64,000 bases of DNA from the NCBI RefSeq assembly GCF_030408815.1, contig NZ_CP047355.1, positions 1,364,001 through 1,428,000 of the forward strand. Direction: 5' to 3'. Below the pieces are notes generated by a model. It did not search any database. It saw only the letters and a list, made by a program, of their open reading frames with translations, and was not told the DNA's origin. This document shows positions 1 to 9,500 of the stretch, piece after piece; the stretch's first letter is position 1, and every line of letters starts with the position of its first letter. Position numbers and translations under genes: made by a program. The stretch is from Corynebacterium freiburgense (GTDB lineage: Bacteria > Actinomycetota > Actinomycetes > Mycobacteriales > Mycobacteriaceae).

Positions 1-696
1 GAAGAAGCTTTGGTGCCTTCACCAGTGCTACAGGCCATGACTACCGGCAAAGTCGCGCGGATTGAAGAAATTACGCGTTGCCAGCCAGAGGTTCAAGATT
101 CTATTGTGCCTATCCTTTCGGAACGGCGTATGGCGATTCCGGAGTTAGGGGAGCATTCGGTCGCTGCGATTCAGGGGTTTTGTGTTATTGCTACCGCAAA
201 CTTGCGGGATAAAGGTGTCAGTGAAATGAGCGCTGCACTCAAGCGTCGTTTTAATTTTGAACATATTGATCCAATTGCTGATCGGGCTGCAGAAATCTCT
301 TTAGTTACCTCAAAAACCAAGCAGGTATTGGAGGAAGCCAAGGCGCCGGGATCGGTGGATGCCGTGGTAGTTGATGCATTGGTTACTATTTTCCGGGATT
401 TGCGGGGTGGTATTACGCCAGAGGGTTGGGCGGTAGAGAAACCTGGCACAGTGATGTCAACCGCAGAGGCTGTGGCGATTTCATCTTCTATTGCGCTTTC
501 AACTTCATATTTTCCAGACGGTCCAACGGCATTGCAGCTCATCCCCGGGCATCTTTTGGGCGCGGTACGTAAGGACGATGATAAAGATGCGGGGCGTCTT
601 CAAGCATATTGGGATGCTGTGATTCGGCGGCGCACACACAATGATGAAAGTGGTACATGGCGCACCTTATGGGAGGCACGCGAGGATGTCCACTAG
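1..696 (+). CDS. MoxR-family AAA+ ATPase, C-terminal part (5' end outside window)
   Basis: This is the C-terminal part of a MoxR-type AAA+ ATPase; the frame is open to the window edge, so the Walker A region is missing. MoxR ATPases act as chaperones or remodelers that load or activate vWA-domain partners. What is visible: the pre-sensor segment ARIEEITRCQPEVQDSI typical after Walker B, the sensor-1 strand FCVIATANLRD, and the arginine-finger region AALKRRFNF, followed by a helical lid domain. The stop codon overlaps the next gene by 11 nt, so the two are translationally coupled and the vWA protein downstream is the expected partner. The MoxR assignment is firm; the substrate is unknown. Confidence 0.85.
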   Translation, partial: EEALVPSPVLQAMTTGKVARIEEITRCQPEVQDSIVPILSERRMAIPELGEHSVAAIQGFCVIATANLRDKGVSEMSAALKRRFNFEHIDPIADRAAEISLVTSKTKQVLEEAKAPGSVDAVVVDALVTIFRDLRGGITPEGWAVEKPGTVMSTAEAVAISSSIALSTSYFPDGPTALQLIPGHLLGAVRKDDDKDAGRLQAYWDAVIRRRTHNDESGTWRTLWEAREDVH

Positions 697-3600
697 CCCA
701 ACCGAGCTTCTCGACGCCCTGACTGCCCCAGGCCACCACGTATATTTTGGGGTACGCCACCACTCGCCAGCCTGCGCGCGGGCCGTTATTGAAGCCGCAG
801 AAGAACTTCAACCGCAGGCAATCGCTGTGGAACTCCCGGCAGATCTGCAGCCTCTCTTGCGTTGGTTATGGCACCCAGAAACCGAAGCGCCGATTGCTGT
901 AGCGATTTCGGACCATGAACTTGGAACGCAAGGGATGGCGTTTTACCCATTCGCCGATTTCTCGCCAGAATTAGCGATTATTCGGTGGGCGGGACAGCGC
1001 GGGATCCCCATCCACTGCATCGATTTACCGGTTGGTGCCCGCTTTGAAGTGAATGCACCTCAAGATAATTCCGGCGTATCAGTGGATGTCAGTGAACTTG
1101 TAGGCCAGGAATCTTGGGATACAAAAGTTGAGGCGCGCTCGATTGGTGAACCATGGCGAAATGTCCGCCGCGCTGCGCTAGCTGTTGGTATTGGGGCAAG
1201 ACTTTCGGAGTCTGATATTGATGCTTTTACTGCCGCACGTGAAGCTCATATGCGTGCATGTCTAGCGGAACTTAACCAAGAAACCCTGGTGGTTGTTGGC
1301 TCCTTCCATTGCCTTGGTCTTTTGGATGGTGAGTCAAAACGTCCACACCAAGTACGTGATGTTGCTTCTTCAATAGTGCGCTATAGCTTTTCACAATTGG
1401 ATTCTAGGTCTGGGTACGCTTCAGGTATTCGAGATCCGCAATGGCAGCAAAAGATTTGGGAGTGCACTACTGCAACGGATGTTGAGTCGCTTGTTTATTC
1501 GATGATTACAGATGTTGCAAGGACATCTCGGAAATCTGGAGAGCCAGCTGGTACAGGTGAAGTAGCAGAAGCTTGCCGGTTTGCAATTGACCTTGCACGT
1601 ATTCGCCAATTGCCTGCACCGGGGCGTCGTGAAGCGATTGAAGCATTAACCACTGTATTTGCCCAGGGTGATATTACTGGTCGTGGACGTGGTATTGCAG
1701 AAGCAATGCGAAATGTATTTATCGGCGAACGTTTTGGTGAATTGCCAGCTGATGCACCAGTACCAGCTTTGGAGGCACATACTCGAACACAACTTGAGGC
1801 TTTAGGCCTTCCTTCAAAGGAACGGCAGCCGAGCGTACAGCGCCGAGTCGACCCGTTTAAAGGCGGAAAAGACTTTGCTCGACACTTGATACTTACGCGT
1901 TTAGATGTACTCAATATTCCTTATGTGACGGATCGTACGAGTGGTTCAAACCGTGGTTTGGAAACCCGAAGTTATACCGCATCGTGTGTGTTTTCTGCGA
2001 GTACCGCTGCAGGGCTGGCGGCGGTTGGTGCTTCCGGTGTGAGCCTAGAACAGGCGATCAGCACGATATTGCGTGCTCGCCTTGGCGAACAGCTTGCACG
2101 TAATGAAGTTGACCCGCAAATCATATTGAAAGTGATTCAGGATTCTGCCCGTGTTGGTGCTGGTGAAGAACTATCCCAAGCCATAGAAGCAATGCGAAAG
2201 CACGTCTTACATCGGTTAGGTTTTTCAGATGCTGTTTCCGCGATTGAGGTGTGCACAGGTGTTGCTGGAAAACGTGAACCAGCGGCGAGAATGCTAAGCG
2301 AAGAAGTACTCGAACAATGTCGAGCATTGGCTAGGCAATTGGGTGCTGTGGTGGTTCGGGAAATTCAAGGAATTGCTGGTTCAGATGATCCTCAGCATGC
2401 ACGTCTATTAGGCCAGGCAGGGGGGCTGATAGATACCCACCAAGTAAGTATTCTTTCCGCATTACGAAGAGTAAAAACATCCGGATCGCCACTTATGCAA
2501 GGCGCAGCATACGCAGTGCTAGATGCGCTTGCAACAGACGAGCTTGACCATGAGAAAACCGCCGAGTTTATTGGTAGTTGGATCGACCAATCCACGCATC
2601 CAGATAGCCGAAAAATTCTCCAGCTGCGGCTAGTGGGTTATCTTTGTGCATCGCGTGGTGTCTGGTGTGATAGCCCAGCAATGGATTCGATTATTCAGCG
2701 AGTAAACAATGTGGAAGATAGCCATTTTGTGGTAGCGCTACCCGCGCTACGAGGAGCATTTGACACTGTTTCCGCTGCTGAACGTGAGCGCTTTTTGGAT
2801 CATCTACAAGACCAACTCGGTCGAATTGATACGCATCTGGAAATTGATCCATTTGTTCTCGAGTCGAATGCAAAAGCTGATATTGCGGCGCGCCAACGTC
2901 TGGAAGCTTTGGGGCTTGCCGATATTGCGTTTACACCGATTATGCGCTGGCGCCTGATTTTAGGTGCGGAACCGGACACACTTTCGGATAGTGCGGCGCG
3001 GATGGCTAGTGCTCTTGATGAACTCTATGGTGGGCCTGGTGCAGATACCACCGGTGAAGCAGATGGGCGGGTACGTAAAGGCGGAAATGGTCCAAGCCAA
3101 CTTGGGGTTCGAAAATGGTCTGAAGAAATCCAGGCATTATTTGGTGAAGATCATCTTCAAGAGATTTTCGGAGCGGCTGCCGAGCGAGGCCGCGGCGAAG
3201 TAGTTACAACTTTAAATACTGAAAATGTTCGGCCTTCTGTGGATTTACTTACTACAGTATTGAACCTCAAAGGGGCATTGCCAGCATCAAAATTGCGGCA
3301 AATTCGACCGATTGTGCAAAAGATTATTGATGAACTTTCCAAAGAATTAGCGCAACAACTCACACCAATTCTCGCCGGAATTTCCTTTGCCAAACCGACC
3401 CGCCGAAAAGCCGCAAAGCTCGATATGCCATTGACTATTCGGCGCAATTTAAAAAATGTTGTAGAGCTTCATGGTCGCCCGCAAATAGTACCTGTGACAC
3501 CAATTTTTAGAGCCCCTGAACAGCGCATTTCTCCTTGGCACATTATTGTATTGGTTGATGTCTCCGGCTCCATGGAGGCTTCAACAATTTACGCAGCAAT

Positions 3601-4027
3601 GACGGCGGCAATATTGACCGGTGTGCGAACCTTCCGGGTAAGTTTTATTACCTTTGATACCAGCGTTATTGATCTATCTGGATTAGCTGAAGACCCCCTC
3701 GAACTACTATTAGAAATTAAAGTCGGGGGAGGGACAAATATTGCGCAGGCGGTTCGCTACGCCGCAACTCAAGTAACAAACCCAAATAAAACTGTGCTTA
3801 TTTTAGTTAGCGATTTTGAAGAATGGGGCCCCATTGAAAAACTCACCGGTGGAATCCGGGCGCTTGCGGAGTCTGGTGTGAAAATGATTGGCTGTGCCGC
3901 GCTTGACGATACTGGCAAAGCCGTCTACAACGTTGGGATCGCGGAGGCGGTTGCCTCGGCAGGTATGCGAGTAGCCAGTGTTTCCCCAATGCAGTTGGCC
4001 CGGTGGGTAGGGCAGGTGCTGGCATGA
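686..4027 (+). CDS. DUF5682-type protein fused to a C-terminal vWA (CoxE-like) domain
   Basis: A 1113-residue protein, with the ATG at 686 chosen because it gives a short overlap with the upstream ATPase and matches the usual family N-terminus. Residues 15-120 carry the DUF5682 hallmark YFGVRHHSPACAR (about 20-32) and the following AVELPADLQ segment, a pattern that loosely recalls TraB/ChaN/erythromycin-esterase-like folds (inference). The C-terminal ~200 residues are a vWA domain whose MIDAS DVSGS lies at 958-962, with later TFDT and GGGTNI segments. In other actinobacteria, as I recall, DUF5682 and the vWA protein are separate neighbouring genes, so this is a fusion. It probably forms the scaffold activated by the MoxR ATPase just upstream. 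Enzymatic activity is not established. Confidence 0.8.
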   Translation: MSTSPTELLDALTAPGHHVYFGVRHHSPACARAVIEAAEELQPQAIAVELPADLQPLLRWLWHPETEAPIAVAISDHELGTQGMAFYPFADFSPELAIIRWAGQRGIPIHCIDLPVGARFEVNAPQDNSGVSVDVSELVGQESWDTKVEARSIGEPWRNVRRAALAVGIGARLSESDIDAFTAAREAHMRACLAELNQETLVVVGSFHCLGLLDGESKRPHQVRDVASSIVRYSFSQLDSRSGYASGIRDPQWQQKIWECTTATDVESLVYSMITDVARTSRKSGEPAGTGEVAEACRFAIDLARIRQLPAPGRREAIEALTTVFAQGDITGRGRGIAEAMRNVFIGERFGELPADAPVPALEAHTRTQLEALGLPSKERQPSVQRRVDPFKGGKDFARHLILTRLDVLNIPYVTDRTSGSNRGLETRSYTASCVFSASTAAGLAAVGASGVSLEQAISTILRARLGEQLARNEVDPQIILKVIQDSARVGAGEELSQAIEAMRKHVLHRLGFSDAVSAIEVCTGVAGKREPAARMLSEEVLEQCRALARQLGAVVVREIQGIAGSDDPQHARLLGQAGGLIDTHQVSILSALRRVKTSGSPLMQGAAYAVLDALATDELDHEKTAEFIGSWIDQSTHPDSRKILQLRLVGYLCASRGVWCDSPAMDSIIQRVNNVEDSHFVVALPALRGAFDTVSAAERERFLDHLQDQLGRIDTHLEIDPFVLESNAKADIAARQRLEALGLADIAFTPIMRWRLILGAEPDTLSDSAARMASALDELYGGPGADTTGEADGRVRKGGNGPSQLGVRKWSEEIQALFGEDHLQEIFGAAAERGRGEVVTTLNTENVRPSVDLLTTVLNLKGALPASKLRQIRPIVQKIIDELSKELAQQLTPILAGISFAKPTRRKAAKLDMPLTIRRNLKNVVELHGRPQIVPVTPIFRAPEQRISPWHIIVLVDVSGSMEASTIYAAMTAAILTGVRTFRVSFITFDTSVIDLSGLAEDPLELLLEIKVGGGTNIAQAVRYAATQVTNPNKTVLILVSDFEEWGPIEKLTGGIRALAESGVKMIGCAALDDTGKAVYNVGIAEAVASAGMRVASVSPMQLARWVGQVLA

Positions 4028-5625
4028 CAAATCTTCCACCACTCGATCCAACAATCGCAGCGGAAGCACTTTCGAAATTGCCGCCCAGATTGTTGAAACG
4101 CGCAGAAAAACTCGCTGCAGAGTCAGACTCGTGGAAGATACACCCCAATAAAGACGGGCTCACTATCATCCTCGGCCAAGCGAGTGTTACTTTGCTTGAC
4201 GACGCCCTACAGTGTGACTGTTTACTGTCACCTAAATGTGCGCATATCGGTGCGGTATGCGTGGCGTCGCCAGTTGGAGAAGCCACAGTATCCGAAATTC
4301 CGAATAAGCCTTCGGATATAAAGGAGAAACCCCCAACTCAAAATAACGGCGCGGCTTGGGCGAAAGAGCTTCCACCACCTGCTCAAATCGGTCAGGTTGT
4401 GGAGAATGCCCGTACCATTGTTGAAGATATTATCCGTGTCGGGCTTGGCCAGTTAAGTATCCAAACGCATACGCAACTTCTCGCTTGCGTACAAAGCGCA
4501 CGTGTATGCGGACTTCCACGGCTCGAACGCGCATTAACCGGTTTGGCAACACACTCTCAAATCATGCGCATGGGAAAGCCAATCGGCCGTATGGCCGCTA
4601 CGCGGACCGTATTTCATGTGGCATTACTTTGTCACCTACTCGACCGCGATCCAACCGACCGCGCAGCTATCGGTCAATCCCGACGAGCCTATACAACTCT
4701 TGATGCAGAATCCGGAGTTGGCGCAGGAAGGTTCATACCACTATTTGCTGAGCCAATCATTACCGCATCAGGCTATGCCGGGGTCAATGTAGTGCTTGCA
4801 ACTAGCCAAGGGGATGTCTTCGCCGTAACAAAAACCCCACCCGGAGGAATACCTGACGTCAAAACAGTGTGGCACGGACCAATTCGACTCGGTGATCTTC
4901 ACTGCAGCCATGCGCAATTGGCGCAAAAAGTACTGATGATTACTGGTGGAAAAGCATCAGCCGACGGGCGTATTGGCGCGGGAAAAGGAGTTCGCGCGGC
5001 ACTCGGAAAAACGGTCACACTAGAGATGATTCGTCAAATCCCAATGAGTGATGAATTTACGCTTATTGACGGGGAAATCATCGATATAACCCTCAAGCAC
5101 CTAACAATTGCGACCACACCGGAACAACCTTCAACAACACTTGAGTTTCTGGACGCTGCGAGAAAAACTGCGCTGCCCAGCCTTGTTGAAGCATGCCAAC
5201 GGTATATCAGCAATGACCATCAAATCCAATGCACAGTACTTGTACGTAACACCACAGTTTTAAGTATTTGGCCAGCCATAAAAGAATTCGAACTACCTGA
5301 AGAATACAGTGGCCGAATATTCCCAGGGCTTGATGAAGTGCCGGTACCAACACTGGAAAATAAATACAGTTTGAATGAAGCTGAAAATAATAGCGAAATC
5401 AGTGCGCATAGAAAAGTAAGTGAAATTATCGATCCATGGCTAGCACGTATTGTATTTGGTGGTGTTCAAGATATACGACGAAGACTGCCGCAAATTCAAT
5501 ACGATGGTCAAATACTTGAAAACATCGGCGCTCCATTTGCAGCAAAACTACTTAATCAGATGGGTAGCAATGCAGGTCAAATGCAACCTGCATTAGCACT
5601 TGCACTCTACAGTCAAAATAATTAA
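4024..5625 (+). CDS. SWIM zinc-finger protein of the MoxR-vWA operon
   Basis: A 533-residue protein starting at ATG 4024, which overlaps the upstream stop codon (ATGA). The SWIM zinc finger CxC...CxH is visible as C64-D-C66 followed by C72-A-H74 after an N-terminal helical segment; SWIM fingers bind zinc and usually mediate nucleic-acid or protein contacts. The remaining ~450 residues have no motif I recognise. SWIM proteins of this kind are regular members of DUF5682/vWA/MoxR clusters in actinobacteria. The tight coupling says it is made with the ATPase and the vWA protein. Function beyond zinc binding is unknown. Confidence 0.75.
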   Translation: MTNLPPLDPTIAAEALSKLPPRLLKRAEKLAAESDSWKIHPNKDGLTIILGQASVTLLDDALQCDCLLSPKCAHIGAVCVASPVGEATVSEIPNKPSDIKEKPPTQNNGAAWAKELPPPAQIGQVVENARTIVEDIIRVGLGQLSIQTHTQLLACVQSARVCGLPRLERALTGLATHSQIMRMGKPIGRMAATRTVFHVALLCHLLDRDPTDRAAIGQSRRAYTTLDAESGVGAGRFIPLFAEPIITASGYAGVNVVLATSQGDVFAVTKTPPGGIPDVKTVWHGPIRLGDLHCSHAQLAQKVLMITGGKASADGRIGAGKGVRAALGKTVTLEMIRQIPMSDEFTLIDGEIIDITLKHLTIATTPEQPSTTLEFLDAARKTALPSLVEACQRYISNDHQIQCTVLVRNTTVLSIWPAIKEFELPEEYSGRIFPGLDEVPVPTLENKYSLNEAENNSEISAHRKVSEIIDPWLARIVFGGVQDIRRRLPQIQYDGQILENIGAPFAAKLLNQMGSNAGQMQPALALALYSQNN

Positions 5626-5647
5626 CCGACGAATACACGAGTAAAAG

Positions 5648-6511
5648 ATGGATACACATACCGAACACTGGATACCCGCAGGCGATTACAGCCTAAAAAT
5701 AACAGACGGAAAAATAATTGCACGAAATGCCAAAGGGCGAGTGTTAAAAACACTCCCGGCAAAAGCAAAAAAGACGCCAGAATTTGAAAAAGTTTCAGCA
5801 TTACATGTCTATTTGCAACAGCATGAAGTGCAATGCTTGGATACTTTACGGGACTGGTTTATAAAAAGCCTACCAATACCTACCAAACTTATTACTGCAG
5901 TATGGGTAGATCCTTCTTGGCAAAAATTCCTGCGTGACCTCGTAGTATCAACTGATACAGGCCTCATTGGATTACTGCGAGACGCCAGTGATAATGCGAT
6001 TCAAATAATTGATTTGGACGGAGAAACCGCAACAGTGTCGATTGAAGAAAGCAAGTTACTCTCAATCCCGCATCCGGCTATCCTCCAAGATCTTGAAGAA
6101 TGGCAAGAGTTCGCCATTGAGCTTGGCGTACATCAAGGAATAGATCAGCTTTTCCGCGATTTATACACGAAACCAGATGATGAAGATACCCTGAAAAAAC
6201 AGCTTGCCAAATACGAAGGCTTTGAATACGAAAAAGCAGGCGCTTTGCTGGGGCGTTCCCGCAATGCTGGTTTTCAAGCAACATTGGAATATATTTCATT
6301 ATCAATTTTAGAAAGTGGAATAGAAACCACAATTCAACTTGATGTATACGCCTGGTATCCAGACGAAGAAGCAGAAATAAATGGCGTGCGTTTTTTGCGG
6401 GATGGAGATTATATAAAACCATCTGAAGTCGGGCCGATTACCTGGTCTGAAGCACTACGTATGTGCGAATTTATCTATTCTGGGCGTTCACTTTCAAATA
6501 AAACAGCATAA
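5648..6511 (+). CDS. DUF4132-like protein (short form)
   Basis: A 287-residue soluble protein starting 22 nt after the SWIM gene. It matches the part of DUF4132 proteins that I recall from actinobacterial MoxR-vWA loci: the N-terminal ITDGKIIARNAKGRVLKTLP segment, a W-x-DP-x-W segment near residue 88, LRDASDNAIQIIDLDGET, the IPHP segment followed by LEEWQEFAIELGVHQ, and near the C-terminus NGVRFLRDGD. Larger DUF4132 proteins exceed 1000 residues, so this looks like a single-domain version, or the other half may reside in the next gene. No catalytic residues are evident. Family call by recalled pattern only. Confidence 0.6.
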   Translation: MDTHTEHWIPAGDYSLKITDGKIIARNAKGRVLKTLPAKAKKTPEFEKVSALHVYLQQHEVQCLDTLRDWFIKSLPIPTKLITAVWVDPSWQKFLRDLVVSTDTGLIGLLRDASDNAIQIIDLDGETATVSIEESKLLSIPHPAILQDLEEWQEFAIELGVHQGIDQLFRDLYTKPDDEDTLKKQLAKYEGFEYEKAGALLGRSRNAGFQATLEYISLSILESGIETTIQLDVYAWYPDEEAEINGVRFLRDGDYIKPSEVGPITWSEALRMCEFIYSGRSLSNKTA

Positions 6512-6539
6512 TGCCAACTAAACCCAAAGGGATGAAAAT

Positions 6540-9500
6540 ATGGACGTAATGTTTGCAACTCGACATGGCGGAATTGTACCGACAGATATGGCATCCGAAG
6601 ATGATGCAGTAATGATCGCGTTTTCTGGTTCCAACCCAGAATTACTAGGAGATCGAAAAATTGTACGAATAGTTCCTGAAAAGCTTGAGCTTGCGGAGAA
6701 ACTTACGCAAGAAGTTTTAGGGCTTGACTCATTTCATTCTGAGCCTATCGGCGTGGGACTAGTTCGTGCAATTGGTTTCCCTGCCTGGCCTATTCTCCAA
6801 GACCCCGAAAATGCGCACCACGCATTAAACATAGTGGGAGATCTGGAGTGGGCAAAAAAGATGGCGAAGGGCGCCCCGAACAAAGTAGCCGAGCGATTTC
6901 AAGAATTAGTGAAACAACTGACTAATTCAGCTCCTCACTTCTTGCCTACGCTGTTGGAAGAATTAGCAAGAATCTATGACAACGTTGGTAATGCGAAATT
7001 CGCTCAGCGATATTTTTCAAGTGCGCGAGAGGTAGAACGGTCGTATGGTTTACCAGTAGATGCCGAACGACACCGACAGGTATTCCTGGAATTTAGTAGC
7101 CGAGGTCTTGTTGCCGCTAAAGAACTCTCTGCTCTGGGGGCACAATGCAAAATGTGGTTCGATAATGAACAAGAAACATTTGAATTTTTTTATAACCTTA
7201 ATGTATCGCGTGTTCAAGCTGGCGGCGCACCATATACGACGCTTGTACGTGACCTTACAAAGCTAGGTAAAAGCGCTGGCTATAGCCAAGCTGAAGTGAC
7301 CGAAATGTTCGCGCGTTCGGTTGTGGGCACTTCTGGTATGAGAAAGGCTACCAAGGCTTTTGTAATGAACCTTGGAAAAGCACTCGGTAAAAACAAAGAC
7401 ATCGATCCATCTTTGATTCTTGATTTATATAAAGTTCGACCTATTGGAATCAATATCAGGGAGTGGGTCGAAGTTTTACGCGTTGCAGGGATCTTTGATG
7501 TTCTTGGAAAGACCCCGGATAGAATTGTCCCTTGGGTGCATGGTCTTCTAGAAGAGATGGAATCGTGTGCCGAGCGAAGTTCCGATCTTTGTGCCTTTAT
7601 TTTGGAAAATCGGAGTTACTTTAGTGGCCAAACAATGACCCTGCCATTTGCTAAAATTAGCCTCGAGTTCTTAGCTGTGCTGCAGGAAGTTGGTGTCACA
7701 TTAGAGTTTGACGACGGTAAATATGAGGTTTATCCACAATTGGATTTCCTTGTTGATTTTATAAAGAACAAACCCGTAGTTGATCTCAACCGCGCATTCG
7801 AAGATGATCGCTTGCGGCGGCGAATAGTTGGCGATAAGACGTTAGAACAACTGCTTACTGGTTATGAAGGGAAGTTGCAAAAACTGCGACTGGGTGGCTT
7901 GATTCTGGATAAACTACGAGAAGAGTTACAGAATTTAAATTTGCAGCCATATCTAGCCTCACTTGAACCTTTCGCTCGCACAATCAGTAAAATCAGGAAT
8001 TTTGATATTCCGCTTGATATTTCGAAAAATATCCTTGAGCTCACGAATATTACAGAAGAAGAAATTCTTATCTGCAACCTTCGTGCTGGTTTAATTACCG
8101 AGTTCACTTGGCCAGAGTTAGAAAAACACACAAAAGAATGGTTAGGCACTATTAGTCCTAACAATACCTATGGTGGTCAGCTCAGATTCTACCCAAGCTA
8201 TCCTGGTGTGGTTGCATTTTTTAAGCAATCAGTTGCGGCGGTTGAAGGAAACCAAACAATAGGGACCCATAAATTTGGTTTGGAAAAGTCTCTTAGTTTT
8301 TCCGCATACACGCAATCAAGCGGCAACATTATAGTGGCAAGCGCAAATCGGCATGGTGAAGTCAAGGCTGAGTGGTCGCAGGGTGAGCCAGTAGTAACCG
8401 AAGTAGATAGTGAACGGTATTACTATTACTTGGCTGAAGACTCAGTGAAATTGTGTGATTCGCTTCCTATTGAAGGTGGCAGGATTTTGCCTGGTGGGGT
8501 ACTGCTTGACGGAGAAAGCAAGCTATCTATACATGAGCACGATCGTCTCAAAAGGATGTTCTCCGACGCATCTGGGAAAGTGTGGGTGATTGATAAAACC
8601 GTATTTCCATCGAGTAATTTGCGGGTTCAAGAGATTAACCCAGAAACTGGAACTGTAGTAGGCACGCAGGCGCCAGCAGTTTTTGAACAAGTATTAAATG
8701 GCAACTTTAAGATAGACCCAAATATATCTACGTACGTAGCGGTTTGTCCTTCTTACAATCCGCAGACTAGTATCGTACCATCGAGTAATCAAAATTTGGT
8801 GTTTATTGCTGCGGAATCAGTAGATAATAACGTTCCAAATGCTCAATACTGCATAATCCTTGGGGATGGTAGGGAATTCTTTTCGCAAGACCCATTGGTT
8901 GGTGTGATTGAGGCGGCTGGTGTTATTTGGTTAGTTGGAACCAATGGTCGGCTTTATATACCCACAGAAAATGGCTCTTCTATAGCGTTAGCTACAACTT
9001 TAGATCACCGTGGAGAGTCACACTGGCTACATCAATTGCCTTGGATTACTTGGGCGAATCTTTCGCTTCGAAGCGAAACTGCTAGCCAGCGTTTGCGAAA
9101 AATTACGGTGCAGCAGGCCGAGCAAATCATTGGCGCTATTGATCGCAAGCAATTAAAAGTATCTCGCCATGAAACAAAATCAGAAGCTTATGTACGTCCC
9201 TACGACACAATAAATCTGAACTGTAAGTCCGAATCAGAAGCAATGAAAGTTGTGGGCGAAATACTTGACTGTAAAGATGAAGAACTATGTGCGAGCGTAG
9301 TCTATCGAGCGATTGAATCAATAAAACTGGCGAAAATAATGGCGTTTAATCGCAAGTACTTTACGCGAAAAATAAAAGAGCTTACCGCAGCGGAGTCTGA
9401 AACTAACGCGGATGCTAACGCCAACAGTGCCGAGAGCCATAACTATGTGGAAAAGAAGAATCGAGGCGATTTCATTGCCACGACAAATCATGCGTCTCTA

